Positions 1-8,939 of a stretch of DNA of 64,000 nt are shown piece after piece. Positions within the stretch are counted from its first letter, which is position 1, and the number at the start of each line of letters is the position of its first letter. Source of the stretch: Moringa oleifera (Eukaryota > Streptophyta > Magnoliopsida > Brassicales > Moringaceae); assembly GCA_021397835.1 (NCBI GenBank), contig JAJFZO010000028.1, positions 620,001-684,000 on the forward strand. The letters are read 5' to 3'. A program made the position numbers and the translations under genes. The notes under the pieces were generated by a model, which did no database searches, was not told the DNA's origin, and saw only the letters and a program-made list of their open reading frames with translations.

Positions 1-64
1 TTGAAAAGATTTTACCTAGAAAAAAAGAAGAGAAAAGCCACAAAAACAAGGATATTGCTTTGCA

Positions 65-563
65 CATTATCAACAGTGATTGGTTCTATTGATGCAAAAA
101 CAAATTGGCCCTCAACAACATCCTCTCTTATTAGAAGGTAGATAGCTACTAGTCAGTACCCTCACATCATCAACATTAGCTTCATACATCCTCCCTATCT
201 CTTCTACAGCATCATCAAATGAGTCTGCACAAAAATAAAACTTTTAATAAACCAAGGGATATAGTACTAGTTGATCATTTCTAGGAAAACATTTGATCTG
301 TAAAGTAGAAACACGCCATAAGTTTAGCTAACAAAATATAAATAGAACCAATAGCATATTAAAAAGCACATGATAAATAAATGCCAGAGCATATAATGAA
401 CTGTAGAAAATAAGTTACACTAACCCAGTTTTCTTATTCTTTTGTAACCACTCAAACTTGCTAGGGCCCTCTTTACCTCCAAAGTACTCTCCAAATCCTT
501 TTATAATACTTTCTTCAATGGCATCTCCAGTAATTAAGGCATTACTGATGGATGGAGGAGCCG
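65..563 (-). pseudogene. AIR9: AIR9-like exon pair, copy 1
   Basis: AIR9 (AUXIN-INDUCED IN ROOT CULTURES 9) is a plant microtubule-associated protein with leucine-rich repeats and a long series of A9 domains. On the minus strand, 563-425 is an open exon with a good acceptor; it contains GDAIEESIIKGFGEYFGG and KEGPSKFEWL, typical of an A9 repeat. The next exon, from 224 downward, reads GRMYEANVDDV. Further on, in a shifted frame, it reads VEGQFVFASIEPITV, which matches the last A9 repeat of AIR9. Small indels between these two motifs break the frame. No start codon and no neighbouring AIR9 exons are present, so this is a fragment. The first exon is the best preserved of all copies in the window. 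The family call is strong; non-function is inferred from the frameshift. Confidence 0.8.
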
Positions 564-1139
564 CTATCAGGTAACATAATCATTTTTTCATCCATTATCA
601 CCATGTCTAAGGGCTTAAAAAGATTATAAATGGAGAATGCTTAAACAATTGTAGAGAAAAACACACATTAGCAATGGTACTTGATAAAAATCGACCTTTA
701 AATTTCAATGAGATAGTATTAGAACAACAGTTGACATACTTAATTAGATCAAAAAGGCAAACACAAAGCACAAGCATGCAGAGACATACAACCACATAGA
801 GTAATAGCATGTACATATACGTATCCATAGAGAGATATACAAATGTAACATAAACACTCAAGCCAAACAGAAAAAGAAAAATAACAAAAATTTGGTAAAA
901 TCAAAGAAGATTAGAAATATTTACTTCACATGATTCATATACGCAACAACAATCAACGTTAGCCTTAGCCCACGCGATCCAAATATACTATCCTTGTTAG
1001 CTTAAGTTCAAGAAAGCATCTCTCTTCATCGAAACCCTTAACCACTTAATTCTTTATGTTGAAATACAGAATAACATATACAAAATAAAGGAAAGTTACA
1101 AAATTGGTTTGTTTCCAGATGTTCTAAAACCCCATATCA

Positions 1140-1584
1140 TCAACATTAGATTTATACATCCTTCTTATCTCTCCTATAGCCCCACATCATCAACATTAGA
1201 TTTATACATCCTCCTTATTTTTCCTATAGCATCATCAAATGAGTTTGTACAAAAACGAAACTTTTAAGGAACCAAAGGATATAGTATCAATTAATTATAT
1301 CTAGAAAAATATCTAATCTGTGAGGTAGAAACATGTCACAAGTTTAGCTAACAAACTATAAATGAAACTAATAAAATATTAAAAGGCACAAGATAAATAA
1401 ATACTAGAGCATATAATGAACTGCAGGAAAAAAAAAAGTTACACTAACTCGCTTTCCTTATTCTCATGTAACCACTCAAACTTACTAGCGCCCTCTCTAC
1501 CTCAAAAGTACTCTTCAAATCCTCTGATAATACTTCCTTTAATGGTATTTTTGATATTTCAAACATTACTAACAAATGCAAGAG
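1140..1584 (-). pseudogene. AIR9: AIR9-like exon pair, copy 2, truncated
   Basis: This is the same two-exon arrangement as the preceding unit. The A9 exon (1,584-1,449) still shows SIIRGFEEYF and ASKFEWL, but a stop codon replaces the glycine after EYF. The GRMYEANVDDV exon has an internal tandem duplication of about 50 bp ('catcaacattagatttatac' occurs twice between 1,137 and 1,207). It ends abruptly near 1,130, joined directly to the next unit, so its distal half is missing. It is clearly a decayed fragment and the most damaged of the three tandem copies. Confidence 0.7.
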
Positions 1585-2229
1585 CTATTACTAGGTAACA
1601 TAATCATTGTTTAATCTATTATCACCATTTTTAAGGGTTTAAAAAGATTAAAAATAAACAATGTTCAAACAGTTGCAGACAAAAACACATGTTGGTCGTG
1701 AAACTTGATAAAAATCGACCCTTAAATTTCAATGAGATAATACGAGAACAAGCCATTGGCCTACTTATTAGATCAAAAAGGGAAACATAAAGCATAGCAT
1801 ATAGAGATACACAACCATATAGAGTAATAACATGTACGTATAAGTATCCACAGAGAGAAATGCAAAAGTAACGTAAACACTCAAGCAAAATAGAAAAAGA
1901 AAAATACATTAATTTGAAAAAGTCAAACAAGATTAGAAATAGTTGCTTCACATGATTCACATACACAACAACAATCCATGGTAGCCTCAACACATGTAAC
2001 CTTAATATACTATCCTTGTTAGCTCACATTCACGAAAGCATCTCCATTCATTCGAACTCTTAACTACTTAATTCCTTATGTTGAAATATAAAATAAGTAT
2101 ATAGAATAAAGAAAAGTTACAAAACTGGTTTGTTTCTAAATGTTCTAAAACATTATAGTAGAACTTGAATATTCATTGTAGGAATTGAAAAGATTTTACC
2201 CAGAAAAAGAAGAAGAAAAAGCTACTAAA

Positions 2230-2722
2230 ACAAGGTTATTGCTTCACAAATTACCAACAATGATTGGTTCGATTGATGCAAAAACAGGTTAGCTCTTAAC
2301 ACCGTCCTCTCTTGCTGGAGTGTAGATAGCCACAAGTCTGTACCCCTCATATATATCATCCCTATCTCTCCTGAAGCATCATCAAATGAGTCTTTACAAA
2401 AATAAAACTTTTAAGGAACCAAGGGATATCGTGCCAGTTAATTATATTTAAGAAAATATCTAATCTATGAGGTGAAAATATGTCATAATTTTAACTAATA
2501 AAATATAAATGGAACCAATATTAAAAAGCACATGATAAGTAAACACCAGAGCATGTAATGAACTACAGAAAAAAGTTACGCTAACCTAGTTTCCTTATTC
2601 TCATGCATCCATTCAAACTTGCTAGGTCACTCTCTACCTCCAAAGTACTCTTCAAATCCTTTGATAATACTTCCTTTAATGGCATTTATGATATTTCAAA
2701 CATTACTAACAGATGCAAGAGC
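2230..2722 (-). pseudogene. AIR9: AIR9-like exon pair, copy 3
   Basis: The A9 exon (about 2,722-2,587) reads SIIKGFEEYFGGRE, then a TGA where other copies have glycine, then PSKFEWMHENKE. The second exon (about 2,383-2,230) has lost most of the MYEANVDDV stretch through a deletion of about 20 bp, but keeps LVAIYTPAREDGV and PVFASIEPI, recognisable from the terminal A9 repeat of AIR9. This copy lies inside the large duplicated module and is nearly identical to 41,500-41,985, including the TGA, so it was already dead before that duplication. Confidence 0.75.
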
Positions 2723-3385
2723 TGTCACTAGGTAACATAATCATTGTTTAATGGATTATCACCATTTCCAAGAGTTTTAAAAGATTAGAAATAGAAAATG
2801 TTCAAACAGCTGCAGAGAAAAACACACATTGGTCGTGAAACTTCATAAAAACCAACCCATCCTTAAATTTCAATTAGATAATATGTGAACAAGCAGTTGG
2901 CATACTTAATTAGATCAAAAGGTAAAGACAATGCACAAGCATACAAAGACACACAACCAAATAGAGTAATAACATGTACATATATGTATCCACACTGAGA
3001 CATGCAAAAGTAACACAAACACTCAAGTAAAATAGAAAAAAAATATTATAAATTTGATAAAGTCAAAGAAGATTAGAAATAATTGCTTCGAATGATGCTC
3101 ATATGCAACAACAATCCACGGCAGTCTCAGCACACATAATCCAAATATACTATACTTGTCAGTTCAAGCTCAGGAAAGTATCTCCCTTCATCAAAAAGTG
3201 CATAAATCATTACATGATTAATGAATGAAAAGAATAAAGAAAATTGCAGTTGAAAGTATTACAAAAGATTTTCATAAGAGAAAAGCTCTCACCTCCTCCT
3301 CAGAAGAATGACTAGTTTTGACAATAAATTATCAGCACAATTAACAGTAACCACTAAAGTGTCCAATGAATCATAATACTAACTT

Positions 3386-3539
3386 AATAGCAACTCTTTC
3401 CATATCCTCCTTCTTAATTACCCCACGATAATCCAATTTAGCCACGTAATTATGCAAGCTAACTGCAGCAACTTCAAGAACAATAGCATTCAAAGCATAC
3501 ATGACAGTCCCACCTGTGGCACCAGTGCAAGTAACAAGG
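3386..3539 (-). pseudogene. TIC110: TIC110-like exon, second diverged copy
   Basis: TIC110 is the large inner-envelope scaffold and channel protein of the chloroplast import machinery. On the minus strand this exon encodes MYALNAIVLEVAAVSLHNYV followed by KKEDMERVAIK, equivalent to the TIC110 segment around VPEVAAVDLHNYVAG. The upstream polypyrimidine tract and TTAG acceptor look intact. The donor is damaged (AAG|TTAGT where the sister exon at 8,148 has AAG|GTAGT). About 400 bp around this exon (3,330-3,726) is a diverged direct repeat of 8,090-8,490, so the composite of gene fragments sits between two copies of the same TIC110 segment. Confidence 0.8.
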
Positions 3540-4149
3540 CTAACAATTAATGTAAAAGAAATAGGAAGAAGAAGAAGGAAAAAACAGAGAATCAAAGCCA
3601 AGTAGAACAGCTTAAGAAATTTTCTAAAAATGAATAGATAGGAGAAATGAGAGAAATAAACGAAGAAGGAATAAATCAAACCTTACATCATTCGAAGTGA
3701 ATTAGAGAGGATTAAGACAAGCAGATCTATTTTGACCATTAACAGAGAGAGAAATGTCTATTTTTGTGTGATATTTTAAAATAACTTATAATATATAGTT
3801 GAATAGCAAGGCATTTTGCGTGCTATAAAAGTCTATTTGGGCTTGTAAGTAGTTCTTGGTTGGGCACAAGCTAAGGATCCAAACAAAATATAAGACCAAT
3901 AGCTTTTTAAGAATGATTTAACTATCGAGCCTGACCCAAATCACAAAGCCTTATCTGTAGTGTGGGCTTCATGGCTCATGTCATAAGAGCTTTAGTAGTA
4001 GAGATTTTAGAGGCAAGAGATTTATAACAAAAACCTCTCAATTAATAGTTTTATATTCTTCTTTTGAGAAGTCTACCTGCATATTACAGATCTATGTTGA
4101 CAAAATGTTTTGACAAACCATTTTGCCTCAGGACCTCATTTATGAAGAA

Positions 4150-4800
4150 TGTCTACTGATGTGTTTCCTTTTCTATAGACTACTCTGCAAGATACCTGTC
4201 ATATGCAAAACTAGGAAGAGTCAGGCCTCTTTCAATGAAGATTTGCATGTGGCAGCCAGAGGTATGAATATCAAATTATGTTCATTATGCATGAATATTT
4301 GCCAAAAAAAAACTGTAAATATCCAATATCTAGAAAGAACGAAATGAAGAAATTACTTAGCAGTGTAGAAGCCTGTGGAATACCAAGCATTTAGAACAGT
4401 AGTTGGATCTGTTTCAGAGCCCATACATGGATCTGTTTCCTCCTTATTTTCTTCCCTCTCAACATTTTCTGTGTACAAGGAAGCATAAAAGGTAAGACAG
4501 AAGAACACTATAGTAAAAGCATCTCTCATGTAGTCCAAAACCATATCAAGACATATGAAAACCCGATGAATTAGTAGGAGTTTCCATCTTCATGGAAGAT
4601 ATAGCTCTTTCTGCTGCTCCTATGGCTATTTTAACAATGTCACCTTCGAGAGATAGTGGCTTTGTAGCACCATTAGTAGCATTGCAAGTGTTACCACCAC
4701 ATGTCACACCTAAGGAACAAACAGGATACAATGCCCAAGAGGCAACCAATTAATCACAACATTGCCAAATTGTTGTAGATCTTTGCTGCCTAAATGAACA
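4150..4800 (-). pseudogene. SMN-like (survival motor neuron-like) C-terminal exons, copy A
   Basis: Three minus-strand exons resemble the 3' half of the plant SMN-like protein family, which acts in spliceosomal snRNP assembly. About 4,800-4,565 contains CSLGVTCGGNTCNATNGA and IGAAERAISSMKME. Exon 4,468-4,357 contains TDPTTVLNAWYSTGFYTAK, equivalent to the YG-box-like end of the protein. The last exon, from 4,195, begins YLAE and then hits TAG at 4,180-4,182. Copy B has CAG at this position and reads on as YLAEQSIEKETHQ to a natural-looking stop. Splice sites are mostly present. No 5' half is found. The assignment relies on the tryptophan-tyrosine-rich YG-box pattern and is less certain than TIC110 or HIBADH. 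Confidence 0.6.
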
Positions 4801-5038
4801 ACTATGCCATAGATGTCACAATAACAAAAACAGATTTTGGATAAGGACAAGTTTCTGATATACAATAACAAAGTATTATTTCTATGCACTTCAGGCACAT
4901 CCAGCAGAAGTAAGTCTATGAGATTACTGTTGTTAACTTATCAACCACAAACTCCATCTACAACAAGGAAAAGGAGGAAGGGGAGATGAAAAAGGCCTAA
5001 AGAGTAGCAGCATTGATCCTGTAAAAGAACTTACTTAC

Positions 5039-5772
5039 TGAACCATTTCCTGCTCTGCCATAATAAAGTGTGTTCTTTCCCATTGAGAGGAATATGGCTT
5101 TGGCAGCCGTATACACATCCTAAGGTCCACCTACCTTTATGATATGCCATCTCAAGTTTATAAGTGTGCATAACAAAAACAGAGAGCTAACACCCTACCA
5201 ACCTACACTTCCTCAGGTAACAGAGTATGCACAATATAGAGTAACTCACATCCTTTTTGAATGATTAAAGTAGAGCAGCTGAAAAGTGATGCTACAACCA
5301 AAAAAAAAAATACAGGCAAAGAATGTACATCAAATGCAACAAAACTACTACTATTCTGTCAGATAGATCCTGCGATCACAGAGTTGAGTTTCACATTTTG
5401 TACCAGTGACCTCAGTCCTAATTTATTTACACCTTGAGTAAGCTTAGATGGGGTAGTTTGCTATATCTTGGACGTTACAACATCAATTCCTATATATAAG
5501 AACATTTAAGTTAAGACAAAGCAGAATTGAACATAAGACTCTTATTCACTTCTAAAATACATGAAAGAAAACAAGTATCCACCTAGACAATGAAGAAAAT
5601 ACATAACTTTCTCATTTCAAAAGGACTGTAAAAAGATTGAACAAACAATTTTATTCATTGAAGTGGTAAGAGGTGAATTCATACCATGAAAGTAAGTGTA
5701 GCAGCTTCTGCAGCAAGAACATCTCCAGAAACAAACACAGGTGCATCCAACATGGTATGGTTTTCGTATGAC
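5039..5772 (-). pseudogene. 3-hydroxyisobutyrate dehydrogenase (HIBADH) exons, copy A
   Basis: HIBADH is a mitochondrial NAD-dependent enzyme of valine breakdown. Exon 5,772-5,685 reads MLDAPV, then FVSGD, then VLAAEAATLTFM. Functional enzymes have the substrate-binding motif DAPVSGG at this place, so a two-residue insertion and a Gly-to-Asp change disrupt it. The next exon, 5,130-5,039, reads GGP, an in-frame TAG, DVYTAAKAIFLSMGKN, then GRAGNGS, which is the conserved continuation. Acceptors and donors at both exons are good. The N-terminal Rossmann exons and the following AAKICNN exon are absent. The fragment is non-functional, and the TAG is shared with copy B. Confidence 0.85.
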
Positions 5773-5787
5773 CTACATAAAAGATAC

Positions 5788-5919
5788 TTAAATATTTGAA
5801 GCCCTTGACTAAATGCCTCCAACCATTAGGATGCAAACCAGCTTCCTTGATCAAATTTAAGGACAGCAGCTGGGGAAACTGTGTTAGCAACATATTACCA
5901 TCCTCAACAATAATTGAAG
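5788..5919 (-). pseudogene. Unidentified 44-codon open exon fused to the HIBADH fragment, copy A
   Basis: On the minus strand an AG at 5,920-5,921 is followed by an open frame of 44 codons containing IIVEDGNMLLTQFPQL and KEAGLHPNGWRHL, ending at a possible GT donor at 5,787-5,786. Its composition is protein-like and the reading frame is intact in both copies of the module. I do not recognise the family. Only 15 bp separate it from the HIBADH exon, too short for a plant intron, so this is probably a junction between two captured fragments. It could also be chance coding potential. Confidence 0.45.
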
Positions 5920-5992
5920 CTTCAATACACAAGATAAACAAGTCTAAACTAACAAAAAAACATAAAGATAATATCATGTTCAGAGAGAAGAC

Positions 5993-6091
5993 ATCTTCAA
6001 GAGCACTTATATCATCAAACTTGACACCAATTTCACCAGGACGTACCATGGCAGAAACGAAATTGCTTTCATACTCCCTTTTTGTAAGGTT
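5993..6091 (-). pseudogene. ATAD1/MSP1-type AAA ATPase exon, copy A
   Basis: The minus-strand exon follows a CTGGCAG acceptor and reads LTKREYESNFVSAM, then GEIGVKFDDISALEDV. This is the segment just ahead of the ATPase core in plant AAA proteins related to ATAD1/MSP1, where the usual form is GVKFDDIGALEDVKKAL. No Walker A, Walker B or later exons follow; the sequence passes instead into the unidentified exon at 5,919. The donor (GAT|GTCTTC) is weak. This single captured exon cannot make an ATPase. Identity is supported by one motif of about 30 residues. Confidence 0.7.
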
Positions 6092-6950
6092 CTGCCAGAA
6101 CTTCAACATTCATACACAGCTTTCAAAATTTCTTTATAAAGAACAGTTGATGAAGATACATGCCTTCAAACTTTGTGATGGCTTCCAAGATGTTTTTTCT
6201 GTCTCCTTCAATCTCTTAATTGTAATTTCATGGCTTCAGCAAAAATTGTTAAGATGAGATTAGCTGTCTAAAGGATTGAGCAAAAAAAACAATGTCAACG
6301 GGAAAGAAGAATAAGGATTCACTAATATAAAGAGACAACTCAAAATCAATTTAATCCCATGAACGCCTAGCTCCATCCCATATAATGTTACAGTGCTCCT
6401 TTCTTCTAAATGACTGTATGAGGCACAACAAATAAATTCATTGCTTGACCATTACTCTCCATGCCATCAATAAACCAAAGTTGTTAAAAGTGAAGGTTGC
6501 TCTAAGGTTAAAAAATGGATCTTCAGGCAAGAGAAGCTGCTGCATCTAAGAATGGTGGGCTCAGTATTTATTAAAGATTCATACTAATGCCCATAATACA
6601 TATGAAATGATTCGTGTAAGAATACTTTAATCATATTAAAATAGTTTCAAACCTCTACCCTAACGTTAATAGATTATTTCAGTTAATTAGTTAGGGAACT
6701 TATTTAATAAAAAAATGGTAATAGAATAACAAAACTTGGTATTGCAGTAATATAGCTATTTGTGGTATTATCAGATCACAGCAGCATCAATAACTCAACC
6801 TGGAAGATTTATTAGTATCAAATTGTGCCAAGAGTAAACCTTCACAAATCATGCTGCTTGCCCTAAGGCATGACTCAACCACCATTATATAGAAGAACAG
6901 TCTATGCTGCTAGGAAGGAATAGCAGACAAAAGAATTGATGATTAATTAC

Positions 6951-8278
6951 CTGGGCATCAGTAACCTTGAAGACATGCTTCCAAGGCAAAAGGAAAGATG
7001 ATGCTTCTCCAAACACAAGGCTTGAAGCATAAATCAGCTTGATAAATGCCTGCACTGGAGAATCACTAATAATGATCACACTCCACATCTTTATTTAAAA
7101 TGCATAGTTCACTGCAAACTTGCATTATCACAAGTGACCTACCTCATGCTGTTCAGCACTGCCATCATGATCACCAATCTCAAGCCCTTGCCTACGTATC
7201 CGCCTTCCAATGTTCAACCAAAAAATCAATATCATTGAATATGATATATCTGAAATTCACTTCATACTGTATATATATATATATATAAGCAATTCACTTA
7301 TTGACGTGCACAAAAAGAACCAAGTTAGGAATACCTCCATGTGCATGGAATCTGCATCTAGATGATTAATCCCCAAAGCAATTTTGAAAGTAATGGTCTT
7401 GTTAACTTCATCACCTTCAAATTCTTGATCTCCAGTTGGAAGGACAGAGGCTACAAACCTAAATGAAAGATTAAAGGGCAATTGAATTACAGGGAGATGT
7501 TTAATTCCCAAGACTCAAATAGCCAGAAATGTGCCTCTCACAGATAGAATTCCATGTATATATGGATTAGAAAAACCGTATGGTCTTTTGACTAACCAGA
7601 TAAGTACACAGATAATACAAAGATCCACTTTACACTAACCAGCAGTATGTATGACAAATCTCAGCTTTAAATGCCTCATCCTGCTTGCTGATACCATACC
7701 TGAAAATATTAAAAACAGCAATGAAAGAGATAAGAAAGACATACTGCAAAGAACAGATAACAATAATAATCCAACAAAAGCTTGTTTGCCAAGGGAATTC
7801 CAAGAAAATAATATAAGTATCAATAATATTACCCACTAGTGAAATTAGTTGATCAAAATGCAAAAATGTTATCCATGAACCATGTAACAAAGATTAACCA
7901 AACTTGCCAGACACTTTCGTGGGTTGATCGAAGAGCTGCTAACAAAAGGGCGAAGGCAGGATTCACAGAAAAAAGCCATGGACGGATGGAAAAACCGACC
8001 AGAGACTAACAAGCACAAAGCCACTGCTCTTGATGCTTAGTTAAGAGTGAATATAACATATTAGTGAGTGAGCCAAGTGCAAATAATTATGGATTATCAA
8101 CATAATTAACAGTAACCACTAAAGTGTCCAATGAATCATAATACTACCTTAGTAGCGACTCTTTCCATATCCTCCTTCTTCACTGCCCCAGGACCATCCA
8201 ATTCAGCCACGTAATTATGCAAGCTAACTGCAGCAACTTCAGGAACAACAGCATTCAAAGCATACAAGACTGCTCCAC
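6951..8278 (-). pseudogene. TIC110: TIC110-like five-exon fragment, copy A
   Basis: Five consecutive minus-strand exons match the N-terminal third of TIC110. They are 8,278-8,148 (VLYALNAVVPEVAAVSLHNY, KKEDMERVATK), 7,699-7,640 (YGISKQDEAFKAEI), 7,458-7,335 (SVLPTG, FKIALGINHLDADSMHME), about 7,211-7,143 (IGRRIRRQGLEIGD) and 7,049-6,951 (LVFGEASSFLLPW, VFKVTDAQ). None has an internal stop. The phase at the first junction is off by two bases, and the fourth exon has lost its acceptor. The first exon, with the transit peptide, and everything after VTDAQ are missing. It is a partial pseudogene with introns, so it was copied as DNA. Identification is firm. Confidence 0.88.
7268..7288. repeat. (AT)n microsatellite in TIC110 intron, copy A
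   Basis: A run of about ten AT dinucleotides lies in the intron between TIC110-like exons. The copy at 46,551-46,578 is longer, so this tract has changed length since the module duplicated. Confidence 0.9.
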
Positions 8279-8485
8279 CTGCGGCACCAGAGCAGTAACA
8301 AGGCTAACAATTAATGTAAAAGAAATAGAAAGAAGAAGAAGGAAAAAAACAGAGAATCAAAGCCAAGTGGAGCAGCTTGAGAAATTTTCTTAAGGAAGTG
8401 GATAAGAGGAAGGGAGAGAAATAAATGGAGAGGAGTAAATCAAACCTTACGGGTATCTTCGAAGCGAATTAGGGAGGATTGAAAC

Positions 8486-8759
8486 AAACAGATCTGATAT
8501 GCTGGCCTTGCCTTGTACTCGATCCACCGCTGGGAAATTCTCTTCAATAACCGGCAGTGGCGTGGGGCAGAAAGCCGATGATTTCTATGAGGCCCTTCCC
8601 TTTAACCTAAACAGCCAGATTAAACACAGGTCATCCCCTACCTCAAAATCCTTTGACGGACACCACAGAAGTTAGCTTCTCGCCTATCATTGGTCGACTT
8701 GAACGTTGTTCCCTCTAGTCCTAAAATCATTAGCTCTTTAAACCTCCGATGAGGATTTT

Positions 8760-8819
<60 letters not shown>

Positions 8820-8880
8820 AAGAGAGAAAGCAGCAGAGGAGGAAGAAGGAGGAAGGTGCCGAATGCGTGAGGCTTGGTTA
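8486..8880 (-). other. GC-richer leader of module 1 with unknown coding potential, copy A
   Basis: This stretch is clearly less AT-rich than its surroundings and is almost unchanged in copy B. On the minus strand it starts after the (CT)n tract, and one frame contains VIEENFPAVDRVQGKASISD before a stop near the TIC110 fragment. The plus strand also has an open frame here. I recognise neither. It could be the 5' untranslated and promoter region or the first exon of a captured gene. Nothing visible decides between these. Confidence 0.4.
8761..8817. repeat. (AG)n microsatellite, copy A
   Basis: A nearly pure AG tract of about 57 bp. Read on the minus strand it is a CT tract ahead of the TIC110-like fragment, a common composition for plant 5' leaders. 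It is kept at similar length in copy B (48,051-48,108). Confidence 0.95.
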
Positions 8881-8939
8881 AATAGCTCCTAACGGTCAAA
8901 TTTGAAAATCACGCAAAACGTATGTATGGTTTTCTGATT

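Larger units (their letters stand above)
1..3195. repeat. Three-copy tandem array of ~1.1-kb AIR9-fragment units
   Basis: Three head-to-tail units begin near 1, about 1,085 and about 2,185. Each runs from a 'ttgaaaagattttacc' start (present at 1 and about 2,185, lost in the middle copy), through two minus-strand AIR9-like exons, to a block ending in 'caacaacaatcca'. The units have diverged by many substitutions and indels, so the array is old. The same unit recurs singly near 26,640-27,810, in part near 32,480-32,830 and at 41,430-42,450. The third unit (from about 2,153) is shared with 41,418 onward and is the left end of the large module 1 duplication. Confidence 0.85.

Noticed and set aside
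1..3195. CRISPR-like or short-spacer array
   Set aside because: The repeat units are about 1.1 kb of diverged intron and exon sequence in plant DNA.
4123..4347. Plus-strand open frame of 74 codons (and 43,389-43,616)
   Set aside because: Antisense to the last SMN-like exon; the minus strand gives the known exon ending after YLAEQSIEK.
5796..6257. Plus-strand open frame of 153 codons (and 45,079-45,540)
   Set aside because: It lies antisense to the AAA-ATPase exon and the unidentified exon, which carry recognisable motifs; the plus-strand translation resembles nothing.
6951..8278. Functional short TIC110 gene
   Set aside because: First exon, transit peptide and the C-terminal two-thirds are missing, one acceptor is lost and one junction is out of phase.
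3330..8490. LTR retrotransposon
   Set aside because: The direct repeats contain a TIC110 exon, lack TG..CA ends, and no gag, protease, reverse transcriptase or integrase is found between them.
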